Assembly: GCA_018343915.1 (NCBI GenBank)
Contig: JABRWF010000003.1
Coordinates: 4,650,001 to 4,714,000, forward strand
From: Agroathelia rolfsii
Lineage: Eukaryota; Basidiomycota; Agaricomycetes; Amylocorticiales; Amylocorticiaceae
Reading direction: 5' to 3'
DNA length: 64,000 nucleotides
The position numbers were made by a program, and so were the translations under genes. How positions within the stretch are numbered: position 1 is the stretch's first letter; every line of letters begins with the position of its first letter. A model generated the notes under the pieces. The model was not told where the DNA came from. It did no database searches and was given only the letters and a program-made list of their open reading frames with translations. This document shows positions 23,501-35,868 of the stretch, in pieces.

Positions 23501-24389
23501 TGACCCCAGTCCCAGCCATAACTATTCAAACACGTCAGAAATATTCAATGTATTTTGAAGAAGGGGACAACTAACTTGTACTGTGCCTTGCGAACATAGA
23601 GGCGGCTAGAATCCCCATTCCAAAGACCGAGCTTTCCATATTTCTTCTCTTCTTCTCTTCCCTAAGGGACTGTAAAAACAGGAATGAAGCATAATAATAA
23701 AAATACAGGTGTCTACCTTTGCAAAGGCGTTGTCAAAGGTGAGACTGAGTTCATTATTCCCCTCTTTGAGATGATCTTTCACGGCTGCACGATAAGTAAC
23801 ATGTTGATTTGATGTTCTTTATCAATTAATGTGGTTACTTCATGCCAATTGACGATTTGAATTTCATTCAAGTACCTCAGGATTTCTGCGCCATTCTAAT
23901 GCCATCGTCAGGATTCTCCCAACTACTTCACATCGCATGAATTTTGAACGCTCACCAACTTCGCTATAGCGTACGTATCCAAGCCTTCGAAAACAATATC
24001 GGCATTAGAGGCACTAATATCCTCCGAAGACACAGCAAAGTTTGTCTTGAAGGTCCATACGCTTTCGCCGATCCCTATAACGGCGATATCGACGTCAAAT
24101 ATGCACTAAGCAGAGAGACAAATCTTGCGGAGAAGCTTACATTGAACATCCCATTCTGCTAAGCCCAAGAACTCGATAATAATTATCGTTAGCCTTCAAT
24201 CCCGAGTAATGCAAGTTCCATAACTTTAAAGGGACATACAGGATCTGGGATCTTTTTGAGTTTCAAAAGCTCAACATGGACGGTGGTAGGAAACTCTGAA
24301 CAGTCCAGCCATTCTCCGTCTTCGGTTCCCTCGCCTCCACCTACTTGAGTAAAGACCCAGTTTTCATTCAGTTTCTTGCTGATGCTCAT
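20552..24389 (-). CDS. Beta-mannosidase, GH2, intracellular type B
   Basis: Retaining exo-glycosidase that removes non-reducing beta-D-mannose from mannan oligosaccharides and N-glycan cores. The start at 24389 gives MSISKKLNENWVFTQVGG with no signal peptide, as in the fungal type B (mndB-like) enzymes. In order: sugar-binding N-terminal domain, immunoglobulin-like domain (SGPILMTVGPWRPIYLNFY, then ELWYPVGYGKQPLYNLTV), and a TIM barrel with the acid/base in AGNNE (near 22270) and the nucleophile in FVSEFGM (near 21855). Then come EGYPNIRTVDYWLNGDRS, QINDCWPTASWAIVDYF and a C-terminal domain ending RYLGDGTA-TAG. About 850 residues are expected, and all pieces are present over more than 15 exons. 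Several small exons between 22000 and 23000 were located by motif only, so internal borders are approximate. Confidence 0.9.
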
Positions 24390-24642
24390 GGTCTGGTTGT
24401 AAAGGAATATCGCGGAACTTACAGCCTCAGCACTACACCAGCGATTTATAAGTAGGGGTGATAATCTCGGAGATTTCTCGGATTGCAATGGCCATCATAC
24501 AGAGAGGAAGCAAATATGTCTAGTCACACTCGGATTCCAGAGCCCGCGAGGCCGGAAAGGGGTTGTTTAAATCATAGCGGCATGGAAGGTACATAATTAG
24601 GAAATACAATAAGAAGTCATTGAGCACGGACGCATGCATTGC

Positions 24643-26689
24643 TCAAAGGAAGTAACGGTAAATAGATCGTTTGAACTCCCCATTGGCATTTATTCTTTCC
24701 TGTTGTGCATTTATCTTTTGCAACTGCTTCCTGAAAACATACAACATAATAATGGTCCAGGCATTGCAGGATATGCAGATCGCATAAGAGTAGCGATAGG
24801 ATAGGCCCCATGTCGTCGGCCAGGCGTATCTAACGCTCAGTTGATATCAGGAAAGCTTGTTTCATACAAAATATAGTGCATATACTCACGATCCAGCGAT
24901 ATTTCCCAGCTGTGAGAATCCGTTGACAAACGCGATCGCAACCGCGCGTTTATTAGCAGGCCGGGGGAAAGAGTTGCTGATCCAAGCCAAGAAAGGAAGG
25001 TAGGCAACGTATGACTGTGCCATGAGGAATCTGTATTGCGAGAGGGTTTGAGAACCGCAGAGTTGAGTGCCGAAGGTAAGATGAGAACGACTCACAGTGA
25101 AATGTATCGTGCCACAATGTTCATACTGGACATAGCGATTATAAAGCCCACGAGACCAAATCCAAGACTTCCCGCAATATGGAAATAGCGCGAACCTACT
25201 CTATCCGAGTGCCTAGCAGCGAGGAAGGTAAAATATGAGTTTCTTTGCTTTTTGAGGATATACTTTACCGACCAAGAGACTACAAAAGATTCAATAGTCG
25301 TGAAAACCCATGGCGGTGCACAGAGAAGGAGCGTTATAATGTCATTATAGCCCAGCGTCGCGGTCAAGGTAGGGAAGAATGAGTTAAAACTGAGAGATAT
25401 AACCATTGACGCCAACGCAAGTGCTAGCCACCATGTCTTCCGGTCCAGGACGGCCAGTTTCAGTCCTGCCAACGTACCGGACTCGAATGTGTCGCTTTCG
25501 GCTGAATCATGCGTATCCACCTTAATACGTCTAATCGCGAGACGAGATTCCTCCGGCGTGAGCCATCGAGTGGTGTTGGTCGGAAAATCAGGTAATATGA
25601 AAATGGCGCATATAGCAAAGAATATGGTTAGGGCTCCCTCTGGATACACAATCTTGTCAATAAAGTTCCCGAATAAATACTCGACAAGTATTAATCATTC
25701 TTACCAATATAGAATAGCCATCTCCATGCCGCATGGCCTAATACCCCTTCCATATTAGCCAGGATTCCAGATGCAATTAACGAGCCAAAAGCATTGCTAA
25801 TTAAGCTTCCACAACCTAACACCGCCGTGCGCATCCCAAGCTCACTACGTTTGTACCATTTAGAAATCAAGAATAGGGCGCCAGGGAAGAAGGCAGCCTC
25901 GACAAATCCCAGGAAGAAACGCGTCAGAAGAGCACCTACAAAGCTGTTAAGATACATTAGGAAATTTGAGATTAAGTGAGACAAATTGAGTAGAACTTGA
26001 AAAAAAAAAAAACCTCTTGGTAACACCGGTAAGAGCAGAGACGAGGCCCCATACGATCATACATCCGGGAAGAAATATGGAAGGTCTACCGCTATAGTTA
26101 AGGATCATATTTCTGGACAATGTTGCTTTGAGTCTAACTTCAAGCATTATCTACTTGTAAATTCTTACGAAGGCACCTATTAGAACGGATTTTATGTCGG
26201 TAACCACAATGCGTGAGAATCAAACAGAACAGTCACCTGCATAAGCACGTAACCAACATAAAATATCGACAGAACCGTGGCGTATTGTTTTCCTTGGAGA
26301 TTGAGGTCTCTTTCAAAGCCTCGCAGTCGCGCGGCACTGGTGATGCGAGAGTATGTCGGCGAACAGATGCATGTGAGTTGTTTGCAAATAGATAGTCTCA
26401 AGAACTTCATTTAAGGTAGCTGTTACTTACGGCACATTTGTCCTATCAATCTAAGTCCGGAAAGTCAATTACCTGGAAGAGAATATCATAGACAATGAAC
26501 TCAAAAACTTACATAGTTCAAGATGTATATTACGATGAGGATGGACATCCGAATGTCTAGCTTCCTCACCAGACTACGCTCAATCTTACGTCTGTTTTCG
26601 GCTCCACCGAACTCATCGTCCAACGTTGATAAATCATTAGCTTGAACCACACCCTCCGGCTCAGCTTTGTTTAGGGAGAGTGCACTCAT
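24643..26689 (-). CDS. MFS transporter, Dal5-like anion:cation symporter family, copy 1
   Basis: Most diverged member of a five-gene tandem set. The start at 26689 (MSALSLNKAEPEGVV) leads to FGGAENRRKIERSLVRKLDI and the first helix (SILIVIYILNYV). Family signatures include LTRFFLGFVEAAFFPGALFL after helix 4, SKWYKRSELGMRTAVL, HAAWRWLFYI, ILPDFPTNTTRWLTPEES at the central loop and PSKRAV-like RPANKRAVAIAFVNGFSQLG. The protein ends FKRSIYRYFL-TGA. About 12 helices and 480-490 residues are expected. These carriers move organic anions or small nutrients (allantoate, nicotinate, pantothenate or biotin types) with protons; the substrate cannot be read from sequence. It lies head to tail with copy 2 and only about 250 bases from the start of the beta-mannosidase gene. 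Confidence 0.86.
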
Positions 26690-27473
26690 TATGAAAATCT
26701 CGAGATCATAAAAAAGGTACCAAGCTAATAAAGCAAGAACAAGGGAGAGACTCAAAAGTGTACTAGGGGCAAGTGCTGCAGCGCTCCACCTTGAACATGG
26801 ATAAAGAACGTAAATATATCACAATCATAGCATATAGCTTGCCGGCAAGCTGGAATGGAGCGTAGAGACAATATCTATGAGGTCTTAAGTCGAGATACTT
26901 GCATCATCTCGTTCCCCTTCTATTTTTGTCGTTAGATACGGATTCAAGTGGATCGTATGCGGCTCTAGGTCCTTTGGAAGACGAAGTGTGCTACTGAGAG
27001 ATAACCCCAGTTGTTTAGCTGGTGACGCAGCTGAGTGGACAACCGTGATTGAACTTGAAGCCGCAGCGGAGCCGATAAAAGAGGTGTAACCAAACAGCGG
27101 CTAACTCAAAACGAGATATACTTCAGTGGTCTCAGTGCTTTACTACTACTTATTCTTGTTTCCATCACGAACGGTAAGTTTAGTGCTGAGAGCCGAGCAA
27201 TTTGTTCTTAAAGTAGATCGAAACTTGGATCAGTTGGGCGTTTCTTTATTGCTCACTTGAAAACGAACTGAAAACAAAAACCGACTGACCGACACGCCGT
27301 AACCTATATACCAGAACGTAATGGTACAAAGCTGTATCTAATTATATAATCCAGGGTGTTCCGGGTGCCTAGACATAAGTGATGCTAATGGAAGTAGCGA
27401 TCATCGCGGCATCTATTATATCAAAGACATAAATGGCGGATGAGATTAAGCACCAATCCAGATCGTTAGGTGC
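26690..27473. other. Spacer upstream of MFS copy 1
   Basis: About 780 bases without a gene: promoter of copy 1 and 3' flank of copy 2. No TGACGTCG element like that of the other copies was noticed here. Confidence 0.45.
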
Positions 27474-29426
27474 TCATAGTAAGTATCGATAACCCTTCTT
27501 GGCACTGCCTTCGGAGTTCTCGAGCTCGTCTTGTCTCTTATTTAGAGAGGCAAGATGCAACCTGAATATGTAGAGCATCACCATAGTCAATCCACTCGAG
27601 GATATACAAATTGCATATGAATAGCGATAAGTGAAGCCCCACGATGTCGGCCAGATGTACCTATTGGGGATTCACACAATTTCAGCACCTAATAATAGAA
27701 ATCATAGTGATAGGATATGGAAAGAAGAATTACTTACGATCCAGCGACATTGCCCAATTGCGAGAATGCATTTATTAATGCAAGCGCGACGGCACGTTTT
27801 GATGGCGGACGAGGGATGGAGTTGCTAACCCAAGCTAAGAAAGTAATGAATGCCGCATACGATTGAGCCATAAGGAACCTGTCGTGTGTCGAGTATCACA
27901 GGTGAGTCGTAACGAAACGATGAGTTTGTGAACAGCAGCTCACAGAGAAATGTATCGGGCTGCAGTGTTCATGGTCGACATAGCAATAATGAAGCCTACG
28001 ATTCCTATGGCCTGACTGATGGCAATGTGAAAGAATCGTTCTCCAACCTTGTCAGAATGTCTATACACATTATGTCAGTTAAATATATGGACTCTCGAGC
28101 TAGAAGCCACTTGCCTAGTCACTGCAAACGCGACAAGTGTGGCAAAGATCCATGGAGGAGCACAGAGCAGTAAAGTTACAGTACGATCATATCCAAGAGT
28201 CGCCGTCAGGGTGGGGAAGAAGGCGTTGAAGCTCAGCGAAAGTACGTAGGAGCACAGCGCAAGGGCAAGCCACCAGACTTTCCAGTCGAAGAAAGCCATT
28301 TTGAGGCCGGCCATCTGACCCTTTGGTTCGGTCTCGCTCTCGTCACCAACGCCAGCGTCCTCTTCCATACGTCTCATGGCAAGGCGAGCCTCTTCGGGTG
28401 TGAGCCAGCGAGAGGATGTGGTTGGGAAGTCAGGAAGGATGAAGATAGCACAAATGGCGACGAAGATAGTCAAAGCACCCTCTGAAATAGAATATTAGAT
28501 ATCGAAGGCTTGGTAGAAACATAAACTGCCAAACCAATATAGAAAAGCCACCTCCAGGCAGCATGTCCTAGTACACCTTCCATTCCGCTCAAAATGCCTG
28601 AAGCAATTAGCGACCCAAAGGCATTGCTGATTAAACTACCGCAAGACAGCAATGCAGTGCGTTGTCCGAGTTCGCTGCGCTTGTACCATTTGGACAGTAG
28701 GAACAACGAGCCCGGAAAGAAGGCTGCTTCAACAAAGCCAAGGAAGAATCGCGTTAAGAGGGCTCCGACGAAACTTTGAACACGATCACTCTATATATTG
28801 ACCATAAGACATTCTTGTAAGACCTACCTTTTTGTAACACCAGTTAAGCATGAAATCAAGCCCCAAATAATCATACAACATGGCAAATAAATCGATGGTT
28901 TCCCAATATGGTTTAGGAGCATATTACTGGTTACCAAATAATATGAGTCATATCCCACAGGCAGGTGGGGAGCCAGAATTACTTACGATGGGACTTGCAT
29001 GAGGATATAACCAACATATAAGATAGATAGGATAGTATCAAACTCCTGATCCGACAATTTTAGGTCCGCCTCAAATCCTCGCAATCGCGCAGCACTAATC
29101 GTCGACTTTCAGAATTGAATTATTAGAAATACGATACGGGCGACTTACGAAGCATTATTGCGATCAATCTGTCAATGAGCCACAACATCATGTTAGAGAT
29201 TTTTTTTTTCATATGAAATGGATTATCGATCATGCGTACGCACGTAGTTTAGAATGTAGATGACAATGAGAATCGACATGCGGAGGTCAAGCTTTCTGAG
29301 CAACTTGCGCTCTAGCTTTTTCCTATTTTCTGTTCCACCAAAGTCATCATCAGGATGTGGCTGTATCGTATCGTTATTGTCAACGTGGTCGACATCGTAA
29401 GTATCAGACTTGGCGTCAAGAGCCAT
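27474..29426 (-). CDS. MFS transporter, Dal5-like, copy 2
   Basis: Complete copy starting at 29426 (MALDAKSDTYDVDHVD), then DDFGGTENRKKLERKLLRKL and helix 1. Signatures are intact: DRNNAS after helix 1, FVGALLTRFFLGFVEAAFFP, LLSKWYKRSELGQRTALL, GHAAWRWLFYI, ILPDFPTTSSRWLTPEEARL and IPRPPSKRAVALALINAFSQ. The protein ends EGSAKKGYRYLL-TGA at 27474. The central cytosolic loop carries the acidic MEEDAGVGDESETEPKG segment shared by copies 2-5 but not copy 1. About 480 residues with roughly eight introns at the same sites as its neighbours. Plasma-membrane proton-coupled uptake or efflux is likely; the substrate is unknown. Confidence 0.87.
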
Positions 29427-30624
29427 TATTCAGCGTTGAGGAGAGGCCCAGAGAGAAAGAGGGATGAGGACGTAGGAAGTCACTAGGAGAGCAGTGCCTA
29501 AGGCTTAGAATTATTATACCCGGCGTCCCCGCAAAAAAAACTTGACTTGTCATGGTTGCGGGGGCATGGGGGCGTTCTGTTTATCCGTTGGTCTTGGACG
29601 GAATGCAGTTCCTGGTTTCTTTTCGCGATGACGTCGAACACGAACACAGGTTGGACTTCACTGGTAACTGGTATGTAGTGCAAAATCACGACGCTGTACT
29701 AGGTAATCACGCATCTCAGGAGTATGCTGTTGAAATCATCTTCCAAAGGCCTATTTATCATTTTTCTATATTTTCTATATTTCTGTTGCTCTATAACAGA
29801 AGTATCAGTGTCAGAGAGCAGGAAGCGGCGGGTACTTCGGAGCAAACAAAAGAAGGGTGTTCCCGTGAGCATTGCATTACCCCCGCATTTCCCCCTGACC
29901 CAACATCCGGGGTACATCCGGTCCGAGTCTTTCCTTTTCTGTGCATTGGATCATCACCGCATCATCTATCCATCAATGCTGCATGGATTTCAGCCTGAGT
30001 CTCGTAGCCTGAGTTTTAAGTCCCTAAATACGCACTTATCGTAAAATCAGAGTTTCAGCCTTGCGAATATGATGTCGGTCTGAACCTTGGACCCAACAAT
30101 TACTTCAAGCTGAAGTAGCCGCGATGATCCGGTCCAGGTGGGCTGGGTTTTTCTTTTTGGTGTTTGCTAAATGCGGCAATGCGTCAATACGTCGCTCATG
30201 CTAAAAACTCTTTGATTAATCTTTATCTGGGTCAGTACTTCCTGGCAGCCTGAGTTCCGGTTATGGGCACTAGGCAGTCATCGTCGTCCAAGTCAACGGC
30301 GACGTTGATATGGTAAGCTATTGTTGCGAGCATTCTCGACCTGATTTTCGCGACACACTTTGCCTGTGGTGCGTACACTACCTCTGTTATATATGTAACT
30401 CAATGGTTTTCAATGTTGAAATCTGCCACAGGCTCACAATCTACCCACTCAAATTCACTTGATTGTTGTATCTTACCATGTCCATTTATCTCGATATCAA
30501 TCATGAGTGCACACTAAGGAGATATCTTCACCGCATAAGGTTGGTCGTATGTACGGTTAATATTATCAATCATGGCAATGATTAGGAGGCTGATATAAAT
30601 AAGAGAATGAAGGTCACCGAATGC
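29427..30624. other. Spacer between MFS copies 2 and 3
   Basis: About 1.2 kb without a supported gene. It holds the promoter of copy 2, including TGACGTCG at 29628-29635. A 13-base ACATCCGGTCCGA near 29920 also occurs at the 5' end of the alanyl-tRNA editing gene (near 38807); this may be a trace of the same duplicated flank or chance. Confidence 0.45.
29628..29635 (-). promoter_or_regulatory. TGACGTCG element upstream of MFS copy 2
   Basis: Plus-strand TGACGTCG about 200 bases upstream of the start codon, in a block (GCAGTTCCTGG...TGACGTCG) also found upstream of copy 3. It resembles a CRE/bZIP-type core. Function is inferred only from conservation of sequence and distance. Confidence 0.4.
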
Positions 30625-32583
30625 TTATAATAAGTATCGATATCCCTTTTTAGAGTTGCCTTCGGCGTTGTCTAACTCATCTTGCCTCTTGTTTAGAGCC
30701 ATGAGGTGCAGTCGGAATATATAGAACATCACCATGGCCAGTCCGCTCGCAGATATGCATATCGCATATGAATAGCGATAAGTGAAGCCCCATGACGCTG
30801 GCCAGATATATCTGTCCGAAATTTATATAATTTTAGCACCGATAGCATTCCTTGAGATAAGCGAAAAGAGAAAAAAAAATAGGTAAAAACACATACGATC
30901 CAATAACATTTCCCAATTGCGAAAGCGCATTTATCAATGCAAGAGAAACGGCACGCTTTGATGGCGGGCGAGGGATGGAGCTGCTAACCCAAGCAAAGAA
31001 AGTAATGAACGCTGCATATGATTGAGCCATTAGAAAGCTGTTGGGAGTATATCAACCATCAAAATCAGCAATTGTTGAAGCAATATATGAGTGGTATTAC
31101 TCACAGAGAAATATATCGGGCTGCCGTATCCATGGTCGACATTGCAATGATAAAACCTACGATCCCCACCACTTGGCTGGCGGCAATGTGGAAGAATCGT
31201 TCACCGACTTTGTCAGAATGTCTATATGCCGTCGCATCAGTTGAGTATATCCCAGCGAGTTTTGATCTAAAGCTACTAGCCTAGTCACGACAAACGCGAC
31301 AATAGTGGCGAAGACCCAAGGAGGAGCGCAGAGCAACAAGGTCACAGTACGACCATATCCCAGTGTTGCAGTTAGGGTAGGGAAAAATGCATTAAAGCTT
31401 AGTGAGAGCACTAGTGCAGTTTGCGCAAGTGTGAGCCACCATACTCTCCAGTCAGAGATCGCCATCTTGAAACCGGCCATCTGGCCTTTTGGTTCAGTTT
31501 CGCTCTCATCACCAACCCCTGCATCTTCTTCCATACGCCTCATGGCAAGGCGGGATTCTTCAGGTGTAAGCCAGCGAGAGGATGTAGTAGGGAAGTCAGG
31601 GAGGATGAAAATGGCGCAAATGGCAACGAAAATGGTCAAAGCACCCTCTGGAATAAAATCAGACATGAAAGACTTGGTGAAAATAAATAAAATGAAAAAT
31701 TATACCAATGTAGAAAAGCCACCTCCAGGCAGCATGTCCTTTTACACCCTCCATGCCACTTAGAATTCCCGAAGCGATTAATGACCCAAATGCGTTACTG
31801 ATCAGCATGCCACAAGATAGCAGAGCAGTGCGTTGCCCAAGTTCACTGCGTTTGTACCATTTAGATAGAAGGAAGAGAGACCCCGGGAAGAAGGCTGCTT
31901 CCACAAAGCCAAGGAAAAATCGTGTTAGGAGAGCACCAGTGAAGCTTATGAGCCAAACTAGCTTAGTATATCGATTACCATAACTTCTTTGATGTAGACG
32001 TACTTTTTGGTAACACCGGTCAAGCACGAAAGTAGACCCCAAATAATCATGCAAAAAGGCAAGTAAATGGATGGCTTGCCCATGTGATTCAGAAACATGT
32101 TGCTGGTTGCGCGCGTCATGAACCAGCTTGCTGTGAGAAAGTAAAACGGAATGCTTACGATGGCACCTGCATGAGAATATACCCAACATACAAGATCGAA
32201 AGAATAGTATCAAACTCCTGGTCCGTCAACTTCAGGTCCGCCTCGAATCCTCGCAGTCTCGCAGCACTAGGAAGCGGCATTCAACATTAAGTTGGTTTGT
32301 CCGAAATGCAGAGTGAGTGGCATACGATGCATTATTGCGATCAATCTAAGGCACGATGCCTTGTTAGAGTTTGTGTTATATTATTGGCCATGCTACGCAC
32401 GTAGTTCAGGATGTAAATGACGATGAGGATCGACATGCGCAAGTCAAGCTTTCTGAGCAGCCTGTGCTCTATCTTTTTCCTGTTCTCCGTTCCCCCGAAA
32501 TCGTCATCGGGATGCGGCTGTATCGTATCATTGTTATCGACATGTTCGACATCGTAGGCATCGGCCTTAGCGTCAAGAGACAT
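30625..32583 (-). CDS. MFS transporter, Dal5-like, copy 3
   Basis: Complete copy starting at 32583 (MSLDAKADAYDVEHVD), with DDFGGTENRKKIEHRLLRKL, DRNNAS, TGALLTRFFLGFVEAAFFPG, SKWYKRSELGQRTALLSCG, GHAAWRWLFYI, ILPDFPTTSSRWLTPEESRL, MEEDAGVGDESETEPKGQMA and IPRPPSKRAVSLALINALSQ. It ends EGNSKKGYRYLL-TAA at 30625. It is closest to copy 2 in coding sequence. All conserved positions used to judge the other copies are intact. About 480 residues and 12 predicted helices; the substrate is unknown. Confidence 0.87.
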
Positions 32584-33255
32584 CTGTCAGCGACAATTGG
32601 GAGGGAGAAGAGGTAGAGAGGGATAAGGACGTAAGAAGATAGTAGCGCCTGAGCTTCTGGATTATTATATTCATGCCCACTAATAGAAACAGATTGGGTC
32701 ATGACTACGTGAGGCTCCGCTTAGCCGATGAACTTTGAAGTGCCGCAGTTCCTGGGTGTTCTTACAGGTGACGTCGGAACCTGCAGCAGGAATGCTTGAC
32801 AAGTACTAGTAGGTGTGAGAAGTAGCCCACTAGCAGGCAAGGCAGATAGACTAGCAAAATGTCGAGATTGCAAAATAAGTTTTCAATAGGCTGGTATCCA
32901 AGCTGTTGTGTATTTCCCCAGAGTTAAAACAGCAAAGAGGAATGATATCACAACCACAGGAGCAAGAGCAGATCACAGCAACTGAATACCGCACTAAAGA
33001 AGCGTGTCCTCGTGAACCACCCCGCGTCACCTGACCCATGACCTGGGGTAGCCGGCTCAATCCCCTCCGCCTCGGTCATGAGATCAGCGATATTCTAAGA
33101 TCGTCCCAACGGCCGTACAAACATCAATCATGACCACAGGTGTATGCATAAAGAGAGTAATTAATCCAGCCTGACAACGTCATCCCCGACAATAAGCAAG
33201 CTCAAAAAGACAACAAATCAGATTTATTTTACATGTCTTGAGTTTTCTTGAATTC
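32584..33255. other. Spacer between MFS copies 3 and 4
   Basis: About 670 bases. It holds TGACGTCG at 32769-32776. The stretch 32825-33150 is homologous to 35865-36180 in the next spacer (shared blocks such as CAATAGGCTGG / CTATAGGCTGG, GTTAAAACAGCA, ATCACAACCA and TTCTAAGATCG). No gene is present. Confidence 0.6.
32769..32776 (-). promoter_or_regulatory. TGACGTCG element upstream of MFS copy 3
   Basis: The same octamer as upstream of copies 2 and 5, here about 186 bases before the start codon, next to a GCAGTTCCTGG block shared with copy 2. Confidence 0.4.
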
Positions 33256-35176
33256 TCATAGCATATATCGATATCCCTTCTTAGAGTTCCCTTCTGCATT
33301 CTCTATGCGCTCTTGTCTCTTGTTTAGAGTGGCAAGATTTAGCCGGAATATGTAAAGCATCACCGTAAACAGCCCGCTCATGGATATACATATCGCATAT
33401 GAATAGCGATATGAGGGGCCCCATGATGTTGGCCAAATATACCTGTCAAATTTACCCAACATCAACACACAAAAAGGCTACATATCAGAAGGAGCACTTA
33501 AAAGGGAAGAACACAACGTACGATCCAGCAACATTACCCAATTGAGAAAATCCATTTACAAAACCAAGTGCAACGGCACGTTTTGATGGTGGACGAGGAA
33601 TCGAGTTGCTAATCCAGGCGCAAAAAATGATGAATGATGTGTATGATTGAGCCATAAGAAAGCTGTAACACATTTTAGTTGTATTGAAATAATATGAGTG
33701 TAGTGGCTCACAGAGAGACATAACGGAGTGCTGTGTTCATAGTCGACATCGCAATAATGAAGCCTATGATTCCTATAACCTGGCTGATGGCAATGTGAGA
33801 AAATCGCTCTCCAACTTTGTCGGAATGTCTGTGTATTGCCGTGTTAATTTGATATACAGGTCTCTAAGAGAGCTGGAGACACTAGCATTGTGACAGCAAA
33901 CGCAACAATTGTGGCGAAGATCCAAGGGGGAGCGCAGAGTAACAGAGTCACAGTACGATTATATCCAAGAGTCGCTGTCAGGGTAGGGAAGAATATGACA
34001 AAGCTTAGTGAAAGTATGTGGGCGAACAGCGCAATTGCAAGCCACCACACTCTCCAGTCAGACATTGCCATTGTAAAACCAGCAAGATGTCCTTTTGGTT
34101 CAGTTTCGCTCTCGTCACCCACCCCTGCGTCTTCTTCCATCCGTCTCATCGCAAGGCGGGACTCCTCGGGTGAGAGCCAGCGAGAGGATGTGGCAGGGAA
34201 GTCGGGGAGAATGAAGATGGCACATATGGCGATGAAAATTGTTAATGAACCCTCTGAAGCAATATGTATGTCAGTCAAAACTTGGTATAAGCCTAGTTGT
34301 TCGCACCAATGTAGAAAAGCCATCTCCAGGCTGCGTATCCCCGTACACCTTCCATTCCGCTCAAGATCCCAGAAGCTATCAATGGTCCAAATGCACTGCT
34401 AATTAAGCTACCACAAGACAGTAGAGCTGAGCGTTTCCCGAGTTCACTACGTTTATACCATTTGGACAGAAGAAATAGTGCTCCTGGGAAGAAAGCCGCT
34501 TCGACAAAACCAAGGAAGAACCGTGTAAGGAAAGCGCCAATGAAGCTTGAAACCCAGGTCGGTTATGTTGCTTGACTGTTAAAGATTGCCGTGGACATAC
34601 TTTTTTGTAATACCAGTCAGAGCCGAAAGTAAACCCCAAATGATCATACAGCAAGGCAGTTGGATAGATGGCTTGCCGATATGGTTTAGAAGCAGGTTTC
34701 TAGTAGCAAGATGTGTCGCGAGACCTTCATCAACAGACAAAATCAAAAGCTTACGACGGGGCTTGCATGAAAGCGTATCCAGCAAACAAGATTGATAAGA
34801 TAGTGTCGAACTGCTTATCCGTGAGTTTCAGGTCGGCTTCCAACCCTCGCAATCGCGCAGAACTAGTGAGCAGTATTCAAAATTGGCCTTCTTAAATTAC
34901 ACAATGAGAGACTCACGATGCATTGTTACGGTCAATCTAACTTAGGCGGTATGTTGAGATGTTACAATATATGGCTGATGAAGCATTCCTACGCACGTAG
35001 TTCAGAATGTAGATAACAACGAGAATCGACATGCGTAAGTCCAGCTTCCTAAGCAGCCTGCTTTCCATGTTTCTCCTGTTCTCTGTTCCTCCAAAGTCGT
35101 CATCGGGGTGAGGTTGCATTGGTTCCTTGCTCTCAATGTCGTCAACAGTGTCGCAGGTGCTGGGCTTAGTCTCCAT
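33256..35176 (-). CDS. MFS transporter, Dal5-like, copy 4
   Basis: Complete copy starting at 35176 (METKPSTCDTVDDIES), with DDFGGTENRRNMESRLLRKL, IDRNNAS, FIGAFLTRFFLGFVEAAFFP, SKWYKRSELGKRSALLSCG, ILPDFPATSSRWLSPEESRL, MEEDAGVGDESETEPKGHLA and IPRPPSKRAVALGFVNGFSQ. It ends EGNSKKGYRYML-TGA at 33256. Its central-loop exon is nearly identical at DNA level to that of copy 5, while other parts of the two genes differ more. The TGACGTCG octamer is degraded in its promoter. The frame is intact and the motifs are complete. Confidence 0.86.
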
Positions 35177-35707
35177 AGTTAGATATCAGAAGGGGCCACT
35201 GAAAGGGACAGAGGGGAGCAAGACCGTAAGAAAAACAAAGCCCGGTGCCCTGGACTCTTATACTCGTGCCCACTGAATGACAGGCCTGATATCATCCTTG
35301 CTAATGAAGAGGCTTCGTTTAATCTAACTAATAGACTTAGAATACGGTTCATCATGATATTTCTTCTTTAGGCGACGAAGTGCGGAAGTCATCGACACAT
35401 TATTATTACATGTGGCCCCCTGCAGATAACATCTGATGTTTGCTATGTTCAACTGTGAGGGACGCATCAACAGGGCCAGATGATTCAGAGGTGCTAGTAG
35501 TCTGGCAGCAAGGGTTAGAGATAAGCCGGCCTGAGGTCAAAGATTCTGAAAACATTAGGTGTTGAAATTTATAACCTGTCAGTCCCGACAAGCCAGTTCT
35601 AAGGGCTTAGAGCAGTAAATTGAGTACAATATTAATTATATCCGTGCTAGAACTTGAAAGCGAAAGAAGAAATTTGCTGGCTGATTACGATACAGACTTG
35701 ATTAAAT

Positions 35708-35729
35708 AAGCGCCGCCGTGACGGCGCTT
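35708..35729. repeat. Perfect inverted repeat, 8-base arms
   Basis: AAGCGCCG and CGGCGCTT separated by six bases form a G/C-rich hairpin or dyad. It lies directly before the relic of the alanyl-tRNA editing gene and has no counterpart that I saw next to the intact gene. Confidence 0.6.
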
Positions 35730-35750
35730 TCATCGAAGCCCCAAATTACC

Positions 35751-35868
35751 TACATCTGGTCCGATACTTCTATCTCCAATGACCCCTCCGAACTACCACA
35801 GGATCGTGTCCGAGACGTTGGTCATCGCAAATAATCAACAGCAGGAAATTCCGATGGAATGAAAAGTA
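35751..35868 (+). pseudogene. Relic of the first exon of the alanyl-tRNA editing gene
   Basis: Bases 35777-35862 align with 38997-39082 of the intact gene at about 80 percent identity (17 mismatches in about 86 positions by eye). They still read LSPMTPPNYHRIVSETLVIA then NNQQQEIPME before TGA, against LSPTTPPDYHRIVSDTLVIP in the gene. The preceding ACATCTGGTCCGATACTT matches 38807-38824, so the 170-odd bases in between are deleted here. The fragment has no continuation into exon 2. It shows that the duplicated unit once reached into the neighbouring gene. Confidence 0.75.
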
